Below are positions 8,789-17,772 of a stretch of 64,000 nt of DNA, piece by piece. The notes beneath the pieces were generated by a model. It saw nothing but the letters and a program-made list of their open reading frames with translations, did no database searches and had not been told where the DNA came from. Positions within the stretch are counted from its first letter, which is position 1. Each line of letters starts with the position of its first letter. The position numbers were made by a program, and so were the translations under genes. The stretch comes from Geobacillus subterraneus. GTDB lineage: Bacteria; Bacillota; Bacilli; Bacillales; Anoxybacillaceae. Where the stretch lies: positions 2,418,001 to 2,482,000 of the forward strand of contig NZ_CP014342.1 of the NCBI RefSeq assembly GCF_001618685.1. The letters run 5' to 3'.

Positions 8789-10366
8789 ATGAAAAAATGG
8801 CTGCTTGGCGCCATTTTCGCAGGAGTAGCAGCGATTGGCGCAGCTTGCTCAAATCCATCTTCCATGCAGGGACACGACATGTCCGGCATGAATATGGAAA
8901 AAGAAAATACTTCCGCTGAAACGAGCAAGCAGCAATTGCCTTTAGCAACCAATACAGAAGTATTATCCGGGAAAGAAATTCACCTTACTGCGAAGGAAGC
9001 GTTATTACCCATTAATGGTCAAATCAAACTCCCGGTATACACGTATAATGGATCCGTGCCTGGTGCACAAATCCGCGTGAAGCAAGGAGACAAAGTAAAA
9101 ATCGTAGTAAAAAATGAATTGCCGGAACCGACAACGATTCACTGGCACGGCTACCCTGTTCCAAATAACCAAGATGGAGTACCGGGTGTCACGATGGACG
9201 CCATTAAACCGGGTGAAACGTTTACGTATGAATTTACAGCAACCGTGCCGGGAACGTATTGGTATCATTCCCATCAAAAAAGCGCCGAGCAAGTGGACAA
9301 GGGATTATACGGTACATTAATCGTAGAACCGAAAAATGAAGAAAAAGTCGATCGAGATTATACACTTGTGTTAGATGAATGGATGAGCAATCCGGATGAA
9401 GGAAATATGGATATGAGCGGCATGGATCATAGTAATATGAATAATGGAAATAGCTCTGATAATCAACAAATGGATATGAGCAGCATGGGCCATGATATGA
9501 GTATGTATGATATTTTCACGATTAACGGGAAAAGCGGTTCCGCTGTCCAACCTTTAAAAGTGAAGAAAGGCGAAAAGGTGCGGCTTCGTCTGATCAACGC
9601 AGGATACATGGCCCACAAACTTCACCTGCATGGTCATGAGTTTAAAATTGTCGCAACTGACGGGCAGCCGTTAAAAGATCCGCAACCAATCAAAGATGAA
9701 CTTTTAAGTATTGCTCCGGGTGAACGTTATGATATTGAATTTATCGCGAATAACCCGGGTGAATGGTTATTAGAATGTCATGGTGATATGGAAGGTACCG
9801 ATGGCATGAAAGTGAAAATTCAATACGAAGACCAGACAAACAATACGGATAAAGAAAATGCAAAAGAAAACCTCCCTGTTGTGGATATAACAACATACGG
9901 AAAATATGAAGTAGGTCAATTTACACTAGACCAAAAATATGATGTAGAGTACACAATGGATTTAGGAACAGCCATGGGCAAAGATGGCATGGTCTACACG
10001 ATTAATGGGAAAACGTATCCTGACACAGCGCCTATTAATGTGAAGACAGGAGATTTAGTAAAAGTCAGAATTGTGAACAATTCACCAAAAGATGTACATC
10101 CGATGCATTTACACGGCCATTTCTTCCAAGTATTAAGCAAAAACGGCAAGCCGGTCACAGGCTCTCCATTGATAAAGGATTCCTTAAATGTAAACCCTGG
10201 TGAAGAATATGTCGTCGCGTTTAAAGCGGATAATCCGGGAAATTGGATGTTCCATTGCCATGACTTGCACCATGCTTCAGCCGGAATGGTCACAGAAGTA
10301 AAATATACCGATTACAAATCGGACTATACCCCAGATCCGAATGACACAACGAATAAAGGTGAATAA
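8789..10366 (+). CDS. Copper-resistance multicopper oxidase lipoprotein, copy 1
   Basis: This 525-residue oxidase has a lipoprotein signal ending at Cys20 (AIGAAC) and cupredoxin domains carrying all copper motifs: HWHG (118-121), WYHSH (158-162), HLHGHEF, HPMHLHGHFF (437-446) and HCHDLHH (489-495). A Met-rich loop (about 206-239, GNMDMSGMDHSN...) resembles Cu(I)-binding inserts of CueO/CopA-type oxidases. It probably oxidises Cu(I) at the outer membrane face. AAGGAGGG lies 8 bases before the ATG at 8789. It ends in a strong terminator and converges on the csoR-copA-copZ operon. From HWHG to the C-terminus it is identical in protein sequence to copy 2 (44429-46003), while the N-terminal part differs. 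Confidence 0.92.
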   Translation: MKKWLLGAIFAGVAAIGAACSNPSSMQGHDMSGMNMEKENTSAETSKQQLPLATNTEVLSGKEIHLTAKEALLPINGQIKLPVYTYNGSVPGAQIRVKQGDKVKIVVKNELPEPTTIHWHGYPVPNNQDGVPGVTMDAIKPGETFTYEFTATVPGTYWYHSHQKSAEQVDKGLYGTLIVEPKNEEKVDRDYTLVLDEWMSNPDEGNMDMSGMDHSNMNNGNSSDNQQMDMSSMGHDMSMYDIFTINGKSGSAVQPLKVKKGEKVRLRLINAGYMAHKLHLHGHEFKIVATDGQPLKDPQPIKDELLSIAPGERYDIEFIANNPGEWLLECHGDMEGTDGMKVKIQYEDQTNNTDKENAKENLPVVDITTYGKYEVGQFTLDQKYDVEYTMDLGTAMGKDGMVYTINGKTYPDTAPINVKTGDLVKVRIVNNSPKDVHPMHLHGHFFQVLSKNGKPVTGSPLIKDSLNVNPGEEYVVAFKADNPGNWMFHCHDLHHASAGMVTEVKYTDYKSDYTPDPNDTTNKGE

Positions 10367-10386
10367 CAGCTTATCGTAGTAAATAA

Positions 10387-10446
10387 AAGAGGCTGATTTC
10401 AAAAGGTCGATTTAGCAACCTTTTGAGACAGCCTCTTATTTTTTTG
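10387..10446 (+). terminator. Terminator after multicopper oxidase copy 1
   Basis: A long stem, AAGAGGCTG...CAAAAGG/CCTTTTG...CAGCCTCTT, is followed by T7. It is duplicated almost exactly at 46024-46081. Confidence 0.88.
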
Positions 10447-10520
10447 TTTTTATTTCCAGTTTATTATTTTTTAGTTAGAAAAAAATAAAAATGAATTTAA
10501 ATCAAAAGGAGTGATTATAT

Positions 10521-10868
10521 ATGACAACGGTTATTGATTCATCATTTCAACAATTTCAAACGTGTATTGATGCTTGCAACCAATGTATGCAAGCTTGTGA
10601 AGAATGTCTGACTTCATGTTTAAAAGCAGCTGACGTACAGGCTAGAACACATTGTATCAACATTTTAAGGGATTGTGCAGATATTTGTGCCATGGCGGCT
10701 CAATGGATGTCTCGCGGAAGCATGTATGCGAAGGAGTTTTGCCAACTTTGCGCGACAATTTGCGATGCTTGTGCCGCTGAATGTGCAAAATTCCAAGATA
10801 CACACTGTCAGGAATGTGCCAATTTATGCCGTCAGTGTGCTGAAGAATGCCGTAAAATGTCATCATAA
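10521..10868 (+). CDS. csp3: Cys-rich four-helix copper storage protein, copy 1
   Basis: This 115-residue protein has 19 cysteines, mostly in CxxC and CxxxC spacing along predicted helices (for example CIDACNQCMQACEEC and CQECANLCRQCAEEC), and no signal peptide. This matches cytosolic Csp3-type copper storage proteins such as Bacillus YhjQ, which bind many Cu(I) ions inside a four-helix bundle. AAAAGGAG lies about 9 bases before the ATG. It sits downstream of the oxidase terminator and upstream of a bidirectional terminator, opposite the CsoR operon. It differs from copy 2 by only a few codons near residues 20-27. Confidence 0.9.
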   Translation: MTTVIDSSFQQFQTCIDACNQCMQACEECLTSCLKAADVQARTHCINILRDCADICAMAAQWMSRGSMYAKEFCQLCATICDACAAECAKFQDTHCQECANLCRQCAEECRKMSS

Positions 10869-10876
10869 TACTATTT

Positions 10877-10914
10877 GAGGGTGTCTCAAAAGTGATCACT
10901 TTTGAGACACCCTC
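10877..10914. terminator. Bidirectional terminator between csp3 and copZ, copy 1
   Basis: A perfect 38-bp palindrome (19-bp arms beginning GAGGGTGTCTC) separates convergent genes. The same palindrome is present at 46520-46557. Confidence 0.9.
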
Positions 10915-10925
10915 TCTCTTTCATG

Positions 10926-11132
10926 TTACTTCACATTATATCCTTGCTCTTCAATCGCTTCTTTCAGTTTTTCTACGCTGACCTTTGTTTCATCATACTC
11001 CACATCGACAGTTCCTTCTTGCAAATGCACTTCTACACGGCTGACGCCATCCAACGCTTGAAGGGCATTGGTCACCGCCGCTTTGCAATGTCCGCATGTC
11101 ATTCCTTGTACTTGTAATGTAATCGTCATCAT
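10926..11132 (-). CDS. copZ: Copper chaperone CopZ, copy 1
   Basis: This 68-residue HMA-domain protein has the metal site GMTCGHC (MxCxxC) in the first loop and the usual beta-alpha-beta-beta-alpha-beta length. It carries Cu(I) in the cytoplasm to the N-terminal domains of CopA. AAGGAGG lies just upstream of tandem ATG codons at 11132 and 11129; either may be used. It is last in the csoR-copA-copZ operon, 18 bp after copA. The protein is identical to copy 2. Confidence 0.95.
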   Translation of the reverse strand: MMTITLQVQGMTCGHCKAAVTNALQALDGVSRVEVHLQEGTVDVEYDETKVSVEKLKEAIEEQGYNVK

Positions 11133-11150
11133 CCATTCCTCCTTGAATGT

Positions 11151-13547
11151 TTATAGTTTCACGCGTTTCAAACGAAGCGCGTTTGTCACAACCGATACAG
11201 AGCTAAATGCCATCGCTGCCCCAGCGATCCAAGGTTCCAACAGCCCGAGAGCGGCTACAGGAATGCCAACTGTATTATAGAACAAAGCCCAGAACAGATT
11301 TTGCCGAATGTTTTTCATCGTTTTGCGGCTCAACTCAATGGCTTTCGGGATATGGCGCAAATCGCCGCCGACCAAGGTCACGTCCGCGGTCTCGATGGCG
11401 ACATCAGCTCCCGTGCCAATCGCCATCCCAATATCCGCTTTGGCCAGAGCTGGAGCGTCATTAATTCCATCACCGACCATCGCCACACGTTTTCCTTGCT
11501 TTTGCAATTCCTCGACGATGTTCGCTTTGTCTTCCGGGAGCACCTCGGCGTACACATGCTCAATGCCGACTTCATTGGCGATCGCTTCCGCTGTCCGTTG
11601 ATTGTCCCCTGTTGCCATATAGACATCGATGCCCATTTGTTTTAATGTTTGAATTGCTTCTTTGGAGCTTTCTTTTACCGTATCCGCGACAGCAATGATG
11701 CCGGCAAGCTGTCCATCGATGGCAGCGAGCATCACTGTTTTCCCTTGTTTTTCAAGCTCTACCATTTTATCTTCATGCACAGAAATCGCTACAGAGCGTT
11801 CCTTCATCAATTTTCGCGTCCCAATAAGGATGCTTTTTCCGTCAATGACCGCTTCAATTCCGTGGCCGGTAATGGCGGAGAAGTGCTCCAATGGCTTCAT
11901 CGAAATCGCTTGTTTCTTCCCGTATTCAACAATCGCATGAGCCAGCGGATGCTCCGAAGCGCTCTCGGCGGAAACCGCATAATCGAGCATGTCCTCGCGG
12001 AAGGCTAGCACATCGGTGACTTCCGGTTTTCCTTTTGTCACGGTTCCTGTTTTATCGAGTAATACGGCATTGATTTGATGCGTTCTCTCTAGGTACTCAC
12101 CTCCTTTAAAGAGAATTCCCTGTTCTGCCCCTTTGCCGGTGCCGACCATAATCGATGTCGGTGTGGCCAAACCGAGCGCACAAGGGCACGCGATGACAAG
12201 AACGGCGATGGCCGCCTCAAGCGCTTTCGCCAAATCACCCGGCGCAACAAAGAAGTACCATATAATGAATGCAACGACAGCAATTCCGACAACAATCGGT
12301 ACGAAAATGCCGGAAATGGTATCCGCCATCCGCTGAATCGGGGCTTTCGACCCTTGCGCCTCTTCAACGATTTTAATGATATTGGCCAGCGCGGTATCTT
12401 TTCCGACTTTTTCGGCACGAATGGTCAGTACGCCATTCGTATTCATCGTCGCCCCGATCACATAGTCGCCTTCCTTCTTATCAACCGGGATCGATTCACC
12501 GGTAATCATCGATTCGTCTACGGAAGAAGCGCCGGAGATGACTGTACCGTCTACCGGAATTTTTTCTCCTGGCTTGACAAGAATCGTATCGCCGATCACC
12601 ACTTCCTCCAGCGGAACTTTCATTTCTTCCCCATTCCGAATGACGGTCGCTTCCTTCGCCTGCAGGCTGACTAGCTTCGAGATCGCTTCGGTTGTCCGCC
12701 CTTTCGCAAGAGCCTCAAAGTATTTGCCGACAAGCACAAGCGTAATCAAGACGGCGCTCGTTTCAAAATACAGCCTCGGCATATAGTCAGGATTCCCAAG
12801 CGTCCGCCACGCTTCATACAAGCTGTAAAAGTACGCGGCCGATGTCCCCAGCGCCACGAGAACGTCCATGTTGGCGCTTTTGTTGCGCAACGCCCGATAC
12901 GCCCCGACATAGAAGGGACCGCCGATGTAAAACTGAACGGGTGTAGCTAAAAGAAGCTGGAACCACGGATTCATCAAGAGCTGCGGCATCGGCAAGCCCA
13001 TATCAAACGGCATATGAGCCAGCATCGTATAAAGCAGCGGCAACGATAAGATGATGGAAATGGCGAGTTGCCGTTGTTTTTGTTTCAGCCGCTCTTCTTT
13101 CCGACCAGCATGGTCTTGTTCTTCGTTTCGAATTTGCCCCCTGTACCCAAGCTTTTTGATTTTCTCTAAAATGTCTTCGACAGATGTGACACCCTCCTTG
13201 TATTCGACCACCGCGCTGTTTGTCGCCAAGTTGACAGCAGCGCTTGTAACACCTTCCATCCGATTTAACCCTTTTTCAATCCGTGTCGCACAGGCCGCAC
13301 ATGTCATTCCTTCAATATCAAGCGTCACTTTTTCTGTCGCAACGCCATACCCCAAATTCTCAATTTTCATTTCGATATCGGCTATATTTTGCTTCGATGG
13401 ATCATATTTAATCGTTGCTTTTTCCATTGCCAAATTGACATTGGCTTCTACGCCATCCATCTTATTTAATACTTTCTCAATCCGATTGGCGCACGCGGCA
13501 CATGTCATGCCGGTCACTCTAAGTGTGACATGCTTTTGTTCACTCAT
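11151..13547 (-). CDS. copA: Copper-exporting P1B-type ATPase CopA, copy 1
   Basis: This 798-residue ATPase has two N-terminal HMA domains (GMTCAAC at Cys16/Cys19 and Cys83/Cys86), eight expected membrane helices, the TGES actuator loop (about 349), the transmembrane CPC site (454-456, [10 protein letters not shown]), the phosphorylation site DKTGT (Asp498), SEHPLAHA, and GDGINDAP in the nucleotide domain. It exports Cu(I) from the cytoplasm using ATP. The ATG at 13547 (MSEQKH) follows AAAGGAG with about 11 bases and is preferred to an in-frame start 21 bases upstream that overlaps csoR. It is co-transcribed with csoR and copZ. Blocks of this gene are identical to copy 2 while others differ. 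Confidence 0.96.
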   Translation of the reverse strand: MSEQKHVTLRVTGMTCAACANRIEKVLNKMDGVEANVNLAMEKATIKYDPSKQNIADIEMKIENLGYGVATEKVTLDIEGMTCAACATRIEKGLNRMEGVTSAAVNLATNSAVVEYKEGVTSVEDILEKIKKLGYRGQIRNEEQDHAGRKEERLKQKQRQLAISIILSLPLLYTMLAHMPFDMGLPMPQLLMNPWFQLLLATPVQFYIGGPFYVGAYRALRNKSANMDVLVALGTSAAYFYSLYEAWRTLGNPDYMPRLYFETSAVLITLVLVGKYFEALAKGRTTEAISKLVSLQAKEATVIRNGEEMKVPLEEVVIGDTILVKPGEKIPVDGTVISGASSVDESMITGESIPVDKKEGDYVIGATMNTNGVLTIRAEKVGKDTALANIIKIVEEAQGSKAPIQRMADTISGIFVPIVVGIAVVAFIIWYFFVAPGDLAKALEAAIAVLVIACPCALGLATPTSIMVGTGKGAEQGILFKGGEYLERTHQINAVLLDKTGTVTKGKPEVTDVLAFREDMLDYAVSAESASEHPLAHAIVEYGKKQAISMKPLEHFSAITGHGIEAVIDGKSILIGTRKLMKERSVAISVHEDKMVELEKQGKTVMLAAIDGQLAGIIAVADTVKESSKEAIQTLKQMGIDVYMATGDNQRTAEAIANEVGIEHVYAEVLPEDKANIVEELQKQGKRVAMVGDGINDAPALAKADIGMAIGTGADVAIETADVTLVGGDLRHIPKAIELSRKTMKNIRQNLFWALFYNTVGIPVAALGLLEPWIAGAAMAFSSVSVVTNALRLKRVKL

Positions 13548-13564
13548 AATGCTTCCCACTCCTT

Positions 13565-13876
13565 TCACTTTGAGAACTGTTTAATGACATCCATTAATTC
13601 GCGAATGGATTCTTCTCCACTTCCTTCGCGGATCGCTTTCGACACACAATGGCTGACATGACGTTCTAACAAGTTCAATCCTACTTTATTTAACGCTGCC
13701 GTGATCGCTGAAATTTGCACTAAAATATCAATACAATAACGATTGTCCTCCACCATTTTTTGCACACCGCGCACTTGTCCTTCGATGCGCTTCAAGCGCT
13801 TGATGATGCGTTCGATTTCCTGTTCCGTTCGTGGAACCATTTTTTTATCCATATTATGATCTTCATAATGGTTCAT
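13565..13876 (-). CDS. csoR: Copper-sensing repressor CsoR, copy 1
   Basis: This 103-residue all-helical DUF156-family repressor has the Cu(I) ligands of true CsoR proteins: Cys48 (NRYCID), His73 and Cys77 (ERHVSHC). Apo-CsoR binds GC-poor dyads with GG/CC cores and releases on Cu(I) binding. The ATG at 13876 follows AGAGGTGATG; a TTG one codon earlier is less likely. It heads the csoR-copA-copZ operon (17-bp gap to copA) and a matching operator lies 26 bp upstream. Confidence 0.95.
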   Translation of the reverse strand: MNHYEDHNMDKKMVPRTEQEIERIIKRLKRIEGQVRGVQKMVEDNRYCIDILVQISAITAALNKVGLNLLERHVSHCVSKAIREGSGEESIRELMDVIKQFSK

Positions 13877-13901
13877 CAAACATCACCTCTTTTCATTACA
13901 T

Positions 13902-13920
13902 TATACCGGTAATGGGTATA
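13902..13920. promoter_or_regulatory. Probable CsoR operator, copy 1
   Basis: The inverted repeat TATACC-N7-GGTATA lies just upstream of csoR. It resembles the ATACCC/GGGTAT dyads bound by Bacillus CsoR. The identical site is present before csoR copy 2 (49544-49562), and flanking bases have diverged, which supports function. Confidence 0.8.
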
Positions 13921-14011
13921 AAATGCAACAGAGATCCCCTCTACAAATCATGTTCACCACAAAACCGTAATCAATACCTGCGCAGGAAAAAGCCCGCTTT
14001 CCACAAAAAAT

Positions 14012-14119
14012 TCACAATTTTAATACTTTAATACCATAATAAAACATGACATAACTGATCAATAAGCCGCTGATAAGCAAAAGATTTTCGCCCTGAACGA
14101 CTATATTGCCGAATTGCAA
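14012..14119 (-). pseudogene. 5' fragment of a membrane-thioredoxin fusion gene (deletion scar)
   Basis: Starting from TTG at 14119 the frame reads MQFGNIVVQGENLLL..., matching the first ~33 codons of the intact gene at 50494-51732, including its ribosome-site region. It then stops at a TGA formed by fusion to sequence that in copy 2 lies upstream of csoR (TTCACAATTTTA). All of ccdA and the remaining ~375 codons are missing. It is not expected to make a functional protein. Confidence 0.85.
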
Positions 14120-14256
14120 TATACATTCCCCCAAAATTCATATTTCTATCGGTATTAGAAAGGATTCTTCTTTGCGACGAAAAAAATACAACTATAACTA
14201 CATCACCCTAACCATCTTGAAACGTTCTTCCAAACATTGTTACTGCATCATCTTCT

Positions 14257-15006
14257 TTAAAACCAATAAGTGATGGTATCGAACACGCCAAGCAATACCA
14301 TCACAATTCCAGCGGTTTGCTGAATGAGCTTCCCTACCCGTCTTCCTTTTTTCATGACAGCACCGCTCAATCCTAAGTACCAAAGGATGAGGATGAAGAA
14401 AATAACCGGTACAGAAGTTCCGACGGCAAAGACGCTCGGCAACAACACTCCATAAGACGTTGAGTATACGAGAGGCATTAGAGTAACAAAAAATAAAACA
14501 AACATCGTTGGACAAAAAGCCAACGAAAAGCCAAATCCCATGAAAAACGAACCGATTTTTCCTTTTACCCATCTCTCCGGCACTCTGAACAAAGTGACAT
14601 TCCAATACATTTTAAAAAGCCCTAACAAATACAAGCCTACGAGAACAAGAATCGGGCCAATCAGCTTTCTTAACCATGGAAAGTATAGTGTCAGTGTACT
14701 TTGAATCTCCTTCCCCATCAACCAGACGATCAAGCCTAACCCGGAAAAAGCGATGACCTTTCCGAAAATAAATAAAAGCAGTTCTTTCCAAGCGATCCCC
14801 TTTTGCAGAGATTGGTTGCTGTACAACGTGATTGCTCCTAAGTTGCTAGTCAGCTGGCACGGAGCCATCGCTCCAACGATGCCAAGAAGAAACGCTGACA
14901 AAACAGGAAGCGCTGTTGTGCTGTTGGCCATATTCAGAAACGGCTGGCTCAGCAGGTTGCTGATTTGGCTTAGGAATGAATACACTCTTCTTCTCACCCT
15001 CTCCAT
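14257..15006 (-). CDS. DsbD/CcdA-family polytopic membrane protein
   Basis: The 249-residue protein has about six hydrophobic helices. Cysteine-proline motifs are placed as in thiol-electron or metal transporters of the DsbD/CcdA/TauE-like group: GAMAPCQLTSN in the first helical pair and LAFCPTMFVLF in the second. Such proteins move reducing equivalents across the membrane or assist copper/cytochrome assembly; the exact role here is inference. The first in-frame ATG is at 15006 and no better ribosome site is seen. It lies beside copper cluster copy 1 and faces the same way as csoR-copA-copZ. It is not closely similar to the CcdA at 49707. Confidence 0.75.
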   Translation of the reverse strand: MERVRRRVYSFLSQISNLLSQPFLNMANSTTALPVLSAFLLGIVGAMAPCQLTSNLGAITLYSNQSLQKGIAWKELLLFIFGKVIAFSGLGLIVWLMGKEIQSTLTLYFPWLRKLIGPILVLVGLYLLGLFKMYWNVTLFRVPERWVKGKIGSFFMGFGFSLAFCPTMFVLFFVTLMPLVYSTSYGVLLPSVFAVGTSVPVIFFILILWYLGLSGAVMKKGRRVGKLIQQTAGIVMVLLGVFDTITYWF

Positions 15007-15070
15007 CCGTTACTTATATTGTAGCAGTGAATTTTGCAAAAATTATGGAGCGATATATTTTTAGGCAAAC

Positions 15071-15093
15071 AAAAAGACATGCGCCCGCATGTC
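15071..15093 (-). terminator. Terminator at the end of the BNR fragment
   Basis: The minus-strand stem GACATGCG/CGCATGTC (15086-15093 with 15076-15083) is followed by TTTTTG. Confidence 0.75.
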
Positions 15094-15094
15094 C

Positions 15095-15556
15095 CTATAT
15101 TTCCCCTTCTGATGCTAGTTTTGTCCAACTTCCACCGTTATTTTTTGTCATAAAAATATCCCCGTTCATTGTAACGATCACAATTTCTTTGTCGTTTGCT
15201 GGATTAGAAGTTATATACATGATATGATCTTTTTCATCCAATGGCGGAACAGCAAGAACTTCTTCGTGTTTTGTGTCTAATGATTGTTTGATGAGTATAG
15301 ACTGATCATTCTCTACAGCTGCAAATACAACCGACTTTTCTTGAAACATAAATGTCGTCGTATCAATTTTTCTCGTAAACCGTTCAAACGTATTCCCGTT
15401 ATCTCTCGAAATGAAAACTCCCTCGGCTGTACTAATCCCGACCATATTTTCATCCGTTGGGTGAGCCACAATCGTTCTCGCTGCCGTTTGCGGCAGGCCA
15501 TTCAATTGACTTGGCGACCACGTTTTGCCGTCATTCATGTCGGTAGACTCAACCTA
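15095..15556 (-). pseudogene. 5'-truncated BNR/sortilin-like repeat protein
   Basis: The remaining 150 or so codons encode Asp-box-type repeats (DGKTWSPSQL, SRDNGNTFERF, KNNGGSWTKL) typical of sialidase/sortilin-like beta-propellers of the F510_1955 type. The frame is open upstream of the first ATG (15538) through VESTD to a TAG near 15557. It has no ribosome site or signal peptide and is about half the usual length. The break coincides with the leader of the divergent YVTN gene, so the 5' half was probably lost by a rearrangement. Confidence 0.7.
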
Positions 15557-15585
15557 AATTCTAAAGCAAAAGGAGGAAACCGCTC

Positions 15586-16656
15586 ATGCGCAAAACCGCG
15601 ATTGTATGGTTATCGTTATTGGCGATGTTGGCGTTTGTTCTCGGGGGGTGCGCAGCCAATTCCCCTCAAGACAAAACCGAACCAGAGAAAAATGGGCAGC
15701 CAGCCGCCCTTGAACAAACACAAGAAACGAACAAATTCTACTTTACTGCCAACGAGGGCGGAAGCATTTCAAAAATTGATGCGAGAACAAACAAAGTGGT
15801 CGGAACGATCAAAGTCGACGGCGCGGTCCATAACGTCCAAGTTTCTCCCGACGGAGCTATTCTCGGCGCTACGTTAGTTCCGGCCATGCAACACGGGCAT
15901 GACCAGTCGATGGATATGAAAGGAATGGCGTTGTTTTATGATACGGAAACGAATGAATTAATCAAAAAAGTGGAAGTGGGACACCATCCCGCCCATATCG
16001 TGTTTACTGAAAACGGCAAATACGCCCTTGTGACCAATAATGAAGACAATAACGTTTCCGTTATTGATCTCGCGAGCTATTCAGTCATTGAAACCATTCC
16101 AACCGGAAAAGGCCCGCACGGGTTTCGCATTTCCAAAGACAGCCAATACGCGTATGTCGCCAACATGGGGGAAGACAGCGTCAGTGTTCTCAACTTGCAA
16201 ACAATGAAAGAAGAAAAGAAAATCACAGTCGGATCCATCCCTGTCACAACCGGCATTACTTCGGACGGCAAAACGTTAGTCGTAACGTTGAATGCTGAAA
16301 ATGCCTTGGCCATTGTTGACGTAACAAGCGGGAAAGTGGAAAAAATCCCTGTCGGGCAAGGGCCAGCCCAAGTGTACGTGTCGCCTGACGATACGTTTGC
16401 TTATGTCGCCAATCAAGGGACGAAAGAGGCGCCCTCTCATTCTGTAAGCAAGATAAACTTAAAAACGAAACAAGTCGTGGCCACAATTGAAACAGGAAAC
16501 GGAGCGCATGGGGTCGTCACAAGCCCGGATGGCAAGTATGTTTTCGTTACGAATATGTTCGACAACACCGTGAGCGTCATTGATCAAGAACAAAACAAAG
16601 CAATCCAAACGGTTCAAGTAGGCGAAATGCCCAACGGGATCAGCATCATGCCGTAA
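15586..16656 (+). CDS. YVTN/YncE-type beta-propeller lipoprotein
   Basis: The 356-residue protein has a lipoprotein signal (VLGGC, Cys22) and a seven-bladed propeller of YVTN repeats (YVAN, ALVTNN, VFVTN and similar, each followed by SVID-type turns). One early blade contains a His/Met insert (MQHGHDQSMDMKGM) resembling metal-binding loops in the neighbouring copper oxidases. AAAGGAGG lies about 9 bases before the ATG. The protein should be anchored on the outer face of the membrane. Its partner is unknown, but it lies head-on to the Rieske gene and within a copper gene group. Confidence 0.82.
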   Translation: MRKTAIVWLSLLAMLAFVLGGCAANSPQDKTEPEKNGQPAALEQTQETNKFYFTANEGGSISKIDARTNKVVGTIKVDGAVHNVQVSPDGAILGATLVPAMQHGHDQSMDMKGMALFYDTETNELIKKVEVGHHPAHIVFTENGKYALVTNNEDNNVSVIDLASYSVIETIPTGKGPHGFRISKDSQYAYVANMGEDSVSVLNLQTMKEEKKITVGSIPVTTGITSDGKTLVVTLNAENALAIVDVTSGKVEKIPVGQGPAQVYVSPDDTFAYVANQGTKEAPSHSVSKINLKTKQVVATIETGNGAHGVVTSPDGKYVFVTNMFDNTVSVIDQEQNKAIQTVQVGEMPNGISIMP

Positions 16657-16666
16657 AGGAAAAAGT

Positions 16667-16698
16667 AGCAGGTTGGACGTTCCAGCCTGCTGTTTTTT
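16667..16698. terminator. Bidirectional terminator between propeller and Rieske genes
   Basis: Eleven-bp arms, AGCAGGTTGGA/TCCAGCCTGCT (16667-16677, 16681-16691), are followed by T6 on the plus strand. It separates convergent genes. Confidence 0.8.
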
Positions 16699-16716
16699 CT
16701 GCGGAATAACGGATTT

Positions 16717-17217
16717 TCATTTTTCCCTTTTCCTCGGGCTCAGTACGGCAATATACACATTGCCATCTTGAATATAAGCGTCAAATGTATCTAACGGTCT
16801 TGGCGGTGGCCCCCCTACATTGATACCGTATTCGTCATATTGCCCCGCGTGGCACGGACATAAGAAGCGGATGCCTGTTTTCTGCATGTTCTCCTCAGCA
16901 TCTCCAACGGTACACCCTAGATGGGTGCAAATCGGGGACATAATGAGTAAAGAACCATCTTCATTTTTGTTAATGTAGACAAACCCTTCCCTTTCCTGTT
17001 TGGTCCATGCATCTTTTATGGTGACTTTATACGGCACCTTTTTAGGGAATTCTCCCTTTTCTAATTCGCTTAGAGGACCGAGATTGGCCATTGAACTTGT
17101 ATTGACCGTTTTCTTATCGTTGCTGCAGGCAGCCAGTCCTGCAGGCAATACCGAAACAGCCAGCAGTCCAGCCGCCCCCTTTAACGACCTGCGAAGAAAC
17201 TCTCGGCGATTCAACAT
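16717..17217 (-). CDS. Rieske 2Fe-2S protein with Tat signal
   Basis: This 166-residue protein starts with a twin-arginine signal (NRREFLRRS) that ends in a lipobox-like LAAC (Cys31). It therefore is probably exported folded and may be lipid-anchored. The Rieske ligands are clear: Cys97/His99 in CTHLGC and Cys120/His123 in CPCHAGQYD, plus the disulfide cysteines 102 and 122. GGPPPRPL is the Pro loop. It could serve a quinol-oxidising complex, but no cytochrome b gene is adjacent. AAGGAGG precedes the ATG. It sits next to a Met-rich peptide gene and the membrane cupredoxin, which suggests extracytoplasmic electron transfer with copper proteins. Confidence 0.88.
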   Translation of the reverse strand: MLNRREFLRRSLKGAAGLLAVSVLPAGLAACSNDKKTVNTSSMANLGPLSELEKGEFPKKVPYKVTIKDAWTKQEREGFVYINKNEDGSLLIMSPICTHLGCTVGDAEENMQKTGIRFLCPCHAGQYDEYGINVGGPPPRPLDTFDAYIQDGNVYIAVLSPRKREK

Positions 17218-17279
17218 AAGATTTCCCCTCCTTGCCTCCTCTAATAGTAGGGAGGTGCGTGAAATAAGAGGCGAATCGA

Positions 17280-17408
17280 TCAGCGTTTATCGCGCAATGC
17301 GAGTTTTACTGCAAAATACACGACCAATCCAATGACAAGCAAATTAAGAAACCAGCCGAGAATGCCAAACCCCATCATCCCCCAGCCACTCATCATCCCG
17401 CTCATCAT
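17280..17408 (-). CDS. 42-residue Met-rich single-span membrane peptide
   Basis: This short gene encodes a peptide beginning MMSGMMSGWGMMGFG, then one hydrophobic helix (about residues 15-36) and a basic tail (ALRDKR). GGAGG (17417-17421) is 8 bases before the ATG at 17408; further ATGs at 17414 and 17405 are in frame. The N-terminal Met/Gly/Trp segment could bind Cu(I) or act in a membrane complex. Similar very small SHOCT-like membrane proteins are common near copper genes in Firmicutes, but no function is assigned. It lies 62 bp upstream of the Rieske gene on the same strand and may be co-transcribed. Confidence 0.65.
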   Translation of the reverse strand: MMSGMMSGWGMMGFGILGWFLNLLVIGLVVYFAVKLALRDKR

Positions 17409-17420
17409 CCTCATCACCTC

Positions 17421-17744
17421 CTGCATGATCTAAAAATCATTCTCACCTATCGCTAACCATTTATGTCATAATTTCGCCTGACTTGAATGAAAAATCTAAT
17501 TGGAACTCCAAGCACCCTTTTCCGCATCTTTAGCATTTGTCAATACTCCCATTCACACTTGATGCAGCCAAAAATTGATCCACAACGTTTTCATCCTCTC
17601 TCCTCTTGCTTTACTTTCAGAATAGAGAAAAACTGTGGAGAAAATATTGAGAAAATATTGATAAAAACCTACAAATATTTGTCAAGGCTTTCACAAAAGT
17701 TCATTTCCCTTTTAGTCGCCACGCCTTCTATTGGTCAAAACAAA
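17421..17744. other. Non-coding leader region
   Basis: This stretch is gene-free as far as can be judged. It probably carries the promoter of the Met-rich peptide/Rieske unit (minus strand). It contains a short tandem repeat, GAGAAAATATT twice near 17637-17660, of unknown meaning. An open frame of 125 codons across it has no ribosome site. Confidence 0.5.
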
Positions 17745-17763
17745 TGCCGAGAAGATCTCGGCA
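17745..17763 (-). terminator. Terminator of the membrane cupredoxin gene
   Basis: The stem TGCCGAG/CTCGGCA is followed on the minus strand by TTTGTTTTG, 10 bp after the stop. Confidence 0.75.
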
Positions 17764-17772
17764 GCCATCATC

